Below, piece after piece: positions 7,335-10,161 of a stretch of 10,161 bases of DNA (its first letter is position 1; every line of letters begins with the position of its first letter). Below the pieces are notes generated by a model, which was not told the DNA's origin, did no database searches, and was given only the letters and a program-made list of their open reading frames with translations. This stretch comes from Bacteroidia bacterium (GTDB taxonomy: Bacteria > Bacteroidota > Bacteroidia > NS11-12g > UBA9320): assembly GCA_013042025.1 (NCBI GenBank), contig JABDQY010000115.1, forward strand, positions 1 through 10,161. The letters run 5' to 3'. The translations under genes were made by a program, and so were the position numbers.

Positions 7335-8027
7335 CTAAGCACTTTCCAAATAACGGCTCAAAGTTCCTTTGGCTATTGGAATAAATGAGGATTGAGTAGG
7401 TAGATCCACTTCCGTTTCTATTAGATAACAGTTCAAATTGTAATTATGTCGTTTATTCAATTGCATTTTGTAGTGGATATAGTTGTACTGTAGTTCATAA
7501 TTAAACTGGTCTAAAGGAGTTAACTTCACTAGAGTTCTTTTATTCTCGTTTACATAGTTTGAAATGAAGTATGAATACGATTGAATTTTTCGTTCGTTTT
7601 TATGTTTTAAAAACAAGTATCCTTCCTTGCTATACATTTGTTCAATTCCCACCGTTTTGATAGAAACAACACTGTATAGAAATTCTTTTAATTGGAGATA
7701 TTCTTGGTAACGTTTATTTAACTGAGGTAAATACCGTTCTTCAATTTCTGAAATACGATTAAACAAAGATTCATCTGAAATATTAGGAGTATAGATTAGC
7801 TTAAGTTGAGTTAAATCAACCCCGCTAAGTTCTAGATTATTCTCTTTGAAATCTGTCATGAATGCAACAATATTCTTAAGTTGAATAGTATTGTTTTTGA
7901 GTTCCTTGTAGTTTGGAGATAGTTTTAAACTCCGGATAGATTCGTCGACTTGCTGTAAATAGTAGGACCATAGAAAACCCCGCTTTTCCTTATCAACTTC
8001 ATTCCAAATGTCAGTAGTTATTTTCAT
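7335..8027 (-). CDS. Conserved-looking hypothetical protein, divergent from groES
   Basis: This 230-residue cytoplasmic protein has no signal peptide or membrane helix, and I do not recognise a family. The first ~130 residues are rich in charged, probably helical segments, including IWNEVDKEKRGFLWSYYLQQVDESI (7-31) and a likely coiled stretch around 90-118 (RISEIEERYLPQLNKRYQEYLQLKEF). Residues 136-225 look beta-rich, with many Tyr and Asn, and end in TQSSFIPIAKGTLSRYLES. The protein is Lys- and Tyr-rich, and its codon use looks like its neighbours. The ATG at 8027 is the first start after a well-formed sigma-A-type promoter (8077-8107), with a leader of roughly 45 nt. The gene is convergent with secG (one base between stops) and divergent from groES, with the inverted repeat 8039-8073 covering its leader. 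Coding status is well supported by length and the promoter; function is unknown. Confidence 0.8.
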   Translation of the reverse strand: MKITTDIWNEVDKEKRGFLWSYYLQQVDESIRSLKLSPNYKELKNNTIQLKNIVAFMTDFKENNLELSGVDLTQLKLIYTPNISDESLFNRISEIEERYLPQLNKRYQEYLQLKEFLYSVVSIKTVGIEQMYSKEGYLFLKHKNERKIQSYSYFISNYVNENKRTLVKLTPLDQFNYELQYNYIHYKMQLNKRHNYNLNCYLIETEVDLPTQSSFIPIAKGTLSRYLESA

Positions 8028-8038
8028 CTTTAAATAAT

Positions 8039-8073
8039 AACTGCCAAATTGACTAGTAAACCATGTGGCAGTT
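8039..8073. promoter_or_regulatory. Inverted repeat AACTGCCA-N19-TGGCAGTT, putative operator or activator site
   Basis: The half-sites AACTGCCA (8039-8046) and TGGCAGTT (8066-8073) are perfect inverted copies, centres 27 bp apart. The left half extends to AATAACTGCCA, the same 11-mer that is repeated twice before the sigma-54 activator gene. A smaller inverted repeat, GTAAAC-N9-GTTTAC (8056-8076), overlaps the right half. The site lies about 63-97 bp upstream of the start expected from the groES -24/-12-like element, a usual distance for sigma-54 activator sites. It also lies at and just downstream of the start expected for the divergent gene. The binding protein is inferred. Confidence 0.55.
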
Positions 8074-8076
8074 TAC

Positions 8077-8107
8077 CAAAGTTAGTGAAAAAATGTCTTT
8101 ATTTCAA
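8077..8107 (-). promoter_or_regulatory. Sigma-A-type promoter of the divergent hypothetical gene
   Basis: On the minus strand TTG (8107-8105) is followed by a 20-nt spacer and TAACTTTG (8084-8077). This fits the Bacteroidota primary-sigma consensus TTG-N17-23-TAnnTTTG fully. Transcription would start near 8070-8072, inside the right half of the inverted repeat, which suggests that a protein bound there would block this promoter. It is the best-formed promoter in the window. Confidence 0.6.
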
Positions 8108-8109
8108 GT

Positions 8110-8125
8110 TGGCACAATGTATGAT
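8110..8125 (+). promoter_or_regulatory. Possible sigma-54 (-24/-12) promoter of groES-groEL
   Basis: TGGCACA (8110-8116) is a perfect -24 element of the consensus TGGCACRNNNNTTGCW. At the exact required spacing the -12 element reads ATGAT (8121-8125), matching TTGCW at three of five positions and lacking the usual C. The predicted start is near 8136, giving a 22-nt leader to the ATG at 8158. No TAnnTTTG box is found on this strand in the region. A sigma-54 activator is encoded 4 kb upstream. The imperfect -12 element keeps confidence moderate. Confidence 0.4.
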
Positions 8126-8157
8126 TATTGGTAATCAAGAAAATTAAAATTAAAAAC

Positions 8158-8427
8158 ATGAGCATAAAACCATTATCAGATCGAGTTTTAGTAGAGCCAG
8201 CAGCTGCAGAAGAAAAAACAGCTGGAGGTATCTATATTCCAGACACGGCTAAAGAAAAACCTCAAAGAGGAACAGTTGTAGCTGTAGGTCCAGGAAAAGT
8301 AGATGAACCAACAACCGTTAAGAAAGGAGATCAAGTTCTTTATGGTAAGTATTCAGGAACTGAGCTTCAAGTTGATGGAAAAGATTTATTAATTATGAGA
8401 GAATCAGATATTCTCGCAATTGTTTAA
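8158..8427 (+). CDS. groES: Co-chaperonin GroES
   Basis: This 89-residue protein is slightly shorter than E. coli GroES (97). It opens with MSIKPLSDRVLVEP, the classic start of the family. The mobile loop that contacts GroEL is EEKTAGGIYIPDTAKEKPQRG (about 18-38, with GGIYIPD at 23-29). The core VVAVGPGK (40-47), KKGDQVLYGKYSGTEL (55-70) and the final strand DLLIMRESDILAIV are intact. It caps the GroEL ring as a heptamer. An in-frame TTG at 8128 would add 10 residues (through IKKIKIKN), but it lies before the expected transcription start and outside the family's usual N-terminus, so ATG 8158 is chosen. groEL follows after 25 nt, in one operon. Confidence 0.97.
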   Translation: MSIKPLSDRVLVEPAAAEEKTAGGIYIPDTAKEKPQRGTVVAVGPGKVDEPTTVKKGDQVLYGKYSGTELQVDGKDLLIMRESDILAIV

Positions 8428-8452
8428 TTAGAATAACTAAGAATTAAAAAAA

Positions 8453-10087
8453 ATGGCAAAACAAATAGTATTTGACACAAAAGCTAGAGACCAACTCAAA
8501 AAAGGAGTTGATGCATTAGCGAACGCAGTTAAAGTAACATTAGGACCTAAAGGAAGAAATGTTGTAATTGACAAGAAATTTGGTTCACCTAACATCACTA
8601 AAGATGGTGTTACTGTAGCAAAAGAAATAGAGCTTAAAGATCCTATTGAAAACATGGGAGCACAAATGGTAAAAGAAGTAGCTTCTAAAACAGCAGATTT
8701 AGCTGGAGACGGAACTACTACTGCTACTGTTCTTGCTCAAGCAATTGTAGCAGGAGGTTTGAAGAACGTTGCTGCAGGAGCTAATCCAATGGATTTGAAA
8801 AGAGGAATTGACAAAGCTGTATCTGCTGTTAAAGCAAATCTTGCTAAGCAAAGTGAAGTGGTTGGAGACGATTTTGATAGAATTGGTCAAGTTGCTTCAA
8901 TCTCTGCAAACAATGATGAGGTAATTGGTAACTTAATTGCTGACGCTATGAAAAAAGTAGGTAAGAATGGTGTTATAACTGTTGAAGAAGCAAAAGGAAC
9001 CGAAACTGAAGTAAAGACGGTTGAAGGAATGCAATTCGACAGAGGATATCTTTCTCCTTACTTTGTCACAGACTCTGACAAGATGATTGCAAGCCTTGAA
9101 AACCCTTATATATTGTTGTTTGATAAAAAAATCTCAACAATGAAAGATCTGTTGCCCGTACTGGAACCGGTAGCACAATCTGGAAAACCACTTTTAATAA
9201 TTTCTGAAGATGTAGATGGTGAAGCATTGGCTACTCTAGTGGTTAACAAATTAAGAGGTTCCTTAAAGATAGCAGCGGTAAAAGCTCCAGGATTTGGCGA
9301 TAGAAGAAAAGCCATGTTGGAGGATATTGCTATTTTGACTGGTGGTACCGTAATTTCAGAAGAAAGAGGATTCTCACTAGAAAATACCACCCTGGATATG
9401 TTAGGGAGCTGTGAAAAAGTTACTATTGACAAGGATAATACAACTATTGTTAATGGAGCCGGAGTAGCTAAAAACATAAAAACCCGAGTCAATCAAATTA
9501 AATCTCAGATAGAGACCACAACTTCTGATTATGACAAAGAAAAACTTCAGGAACGTTTGGCCAAATTGGCTGGTGGAGTTGCAGTACTTTATGTTGGTGC
9601 TGCCTCTGAAGTGGAAATGAAGGAAAAGAAAGACAGAGTAGACGATGCACTTCACGCAACAAGAGCAGCGGTAGAAGAGGGAATTGTTGCCGGTGGAGGC
9701 GTCGCATTCATTAGGTCAAAATCAGTTCTTTCTAAGGTAGCTGTAGACAATTCTGATGAAGAAACAGGACTGCAAATAGTGGCCAGAGCCATTGAATCTC
9801 CATTGCGAACAATTGTAGAAAATGCCGGAGGAGAGGGTTCTGTAGTGGTTGCTAAAGTATATGAAGGCAAAGGGGATTTTGGCTACGATGCTAAATCTGA
9901 GACCTATGTACATATGCTTGAAGCGGGAATCATTGATCCTAAAAAGGTTACGAGGATAGCATTAGAGAATGCGGCTTCTGTTGCAGGAATGATCCTTACC
10001 ACAGAATGTGCCTTAACTGATATTAAAGAAGACACACCTCCTGCCGGACCGCCAATGGGCGGAGGAGGAATGCCCGGTATGATGTAA
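8453..10087 (+). CDS. groEL: Chaperonin GroEL (Hsp60)
   Basis: This 544-residue group I chaperonin is full length (E. coli has 548). Visible hallmarks are MAKQIVFDTKAR at the start, the nucleotide-binding TLGPKGRNV (29-37), the ATPase aspartate in LAGDGTTTAT (83-92, D86), and apical-domain FDRGYLSPYF (195-204). KAPGFGDRRKAMLEDIAILTGG (277-298) follows, then the family signature region AAVEEGIVAGGGVA (405-418), with Ala where many homologues have Pro, and the flexible GGM-type tail GGGGMPGMM. It forms the double-heptamer cage that folds cytosolic proteins in an ATP- and GroES-dependent cycle. It lies 25 nt after groES, with an A-rich stretch but no Shine-Dalgarno before the ATG, and is closed by a strong terminator. 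No CIRCE element is present upstream, so the operon appears not to be under HrcA control. Confidence 0.98.
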   Translation: MAKQIVFDTKARDQLKKGVDALANAVKVTLGPKGRNVVIDKKFGSPNITKDGVTVAKEIELKDPIENMGAQMVKEVASKTADLAGDGTTTATVLAQAIVAGGLKNVAAGANPMDLKRGIDKAVSAVKANLAKQSEVVGDDFDRIGQVASISANNDEVIGNLIADAMKKVGKNGVITVEEAKGTETEVKTVEGMQFDRGYLSPYFVTDSDKMIASLENPYILLFDKKISTMKDLLPVLEPVAQSGKPLLIISEDVDGEALATLVVNKLRGSLKIAAVKAPGFGDRRKAMLEDIAILTGGTVISEERGFSLENTTLDMLGSCEKVTIDKDNTTIVNGAGVAKNIKTRVNQIKSQIETTTSDYDKEKLQERLAKLAGGVAVLYVGAASEVEMKEKKDRVDDALHATRAAVEEGIVAGGGVAFIRSKSVLSKVAVDNSDEETGLQIVARAIESPLRTIVENAGGEGSVVVAKVYEGKGDFGYDAKSETYVHMLEAGIIDPKKVTRIALENAASVAGMILTTECALTDIKEDTPPAGPPMGGGGMPGMM

Positions 10088-10105
10088 GAATTTGAATTTT
10101 AAATT

Positions 10106-10136
10106 AAAAACCGCTCTTTTTAAGAGCGGTTTTTTT
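10106..10136 (+). terminator. Intrinsic terminator of groES-groEL
   Basis: CCGCTCTT (10111-10118) pairs with AAGAGCGG (10122-10129) around a 3-nt loop. The A-run before it (10106-10110) pairs with part of the T-run after it (10130-10136). The G+C-rich stem followed by seven Ts, 18 nt after the groEL stop, is a textbook rho-independent terminator. The flanking A-tract means it could also work on the opposite strand. The remaining bases to 10161 show nothing recognisable. Confidence 0.93.
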
Positions 10137-10161
10137 ATTTCCAATGGCCCTTAATTATTAT

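Noticed and set aside
7348..7381. Imperfect CCAAATA...TATTGG inverted repeat near the secG end, as a bidirectional terminator
   Set aside because: Pairing is interrupted by several mismatches, there is no T-run, and it lies in the coding region of the minus-strand gene.
8121..8147. Tiny open frame MIIGNQEN before groES, as a possible leader peptide
   Set aside because: It starts inside the candidate promoter's -12 element and would not be transcribed; eight codons carry no other signal.
8128..8157. N-terminal extension of GroES from an in-frame TTG
   Set aside because: It adds 10 residues not seen in the family and lies upstream of the likely transcription start; ATG 8158 gives the standard MSIKPLSDRV start.
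8028..8157. CIRCE element (HrcA operator) before groES
   Set aside because: I searched for TTAGCACTC-N9-GAGTGCTAA or close variants; the inverted repeat present is AACTGCCA/TGGCAGTT with a 19-nt spacer, which is unrelated.

Overview
The window looks like chromosomal core sequence from a member of the Bacteroidota, most likely a Flavobacteriales-type organism. The evidence is: low G+C, almost no Shine-Dalgarno sequences, TAnnTTTG-type -7 boxes, a secreted nuclease ending in a type IX secretion (Por) sorting domain, a Bacteroidota-style short LptE lipoprotein, and the neighbourhood sigma-54 activator / lptE / TPR protein / secG / groES-groEL. No mobile element, CRISPR array, tRNA or rRNA is visible. 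The genus cannot be named from the sequence.

Layout. Positions 1-549 (minus) hold the N-terminal 183 residues of a family 2 glycosyltransferase that runs off the left edge. A 76-bp divergent gap follows, in which each gene has a TAnnTTTG box only 5 nt before its ATG. Positions 626-4004 (plus) carry a secreted endonuclease I and the membrane protease SppA. After a 128-bp gap with two copies of an AATAACTGCCA motif comes a tightly packed plus-strand operon (4133-7333): a sigma-54 activator without an N-terminal sensor domain, the LptE lipoprotein (overlapping), an acidic TPR-like protein (TTG start, overlapping) and SecG. A minus-strand gene of unknown function (7335-8027) converges on secG with one base between the stops. 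It is divided from the divergent groES-groEL operon (8158-10087) by a 130-bp regulatory region. A strong intrinsic terminator closes groEL.

How it may work together. SppA, LptE, SecG and GroESL are envelope-biogenesis and protein quality-control functions. The main non-routine signal is an 8-11 bp motif (AACTGCCA). It occurs as a 21-bp-spaced direct repeat in front of the sigma-54 activator gene and as an inverted repeat in front of groES. The groES region also has a TGGCAC -24-like element with a poor -12 element. On the minus strand it has a good sigma-A-type promoter for the unknown gene, with the inverted repeat lying at and just downstream of that promoter's expected start. The simplest model is that the activator represses its own gene and the divergent gene and activates groESL through sigma-54. 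This is inference, and no homology search or experiment supports it here.
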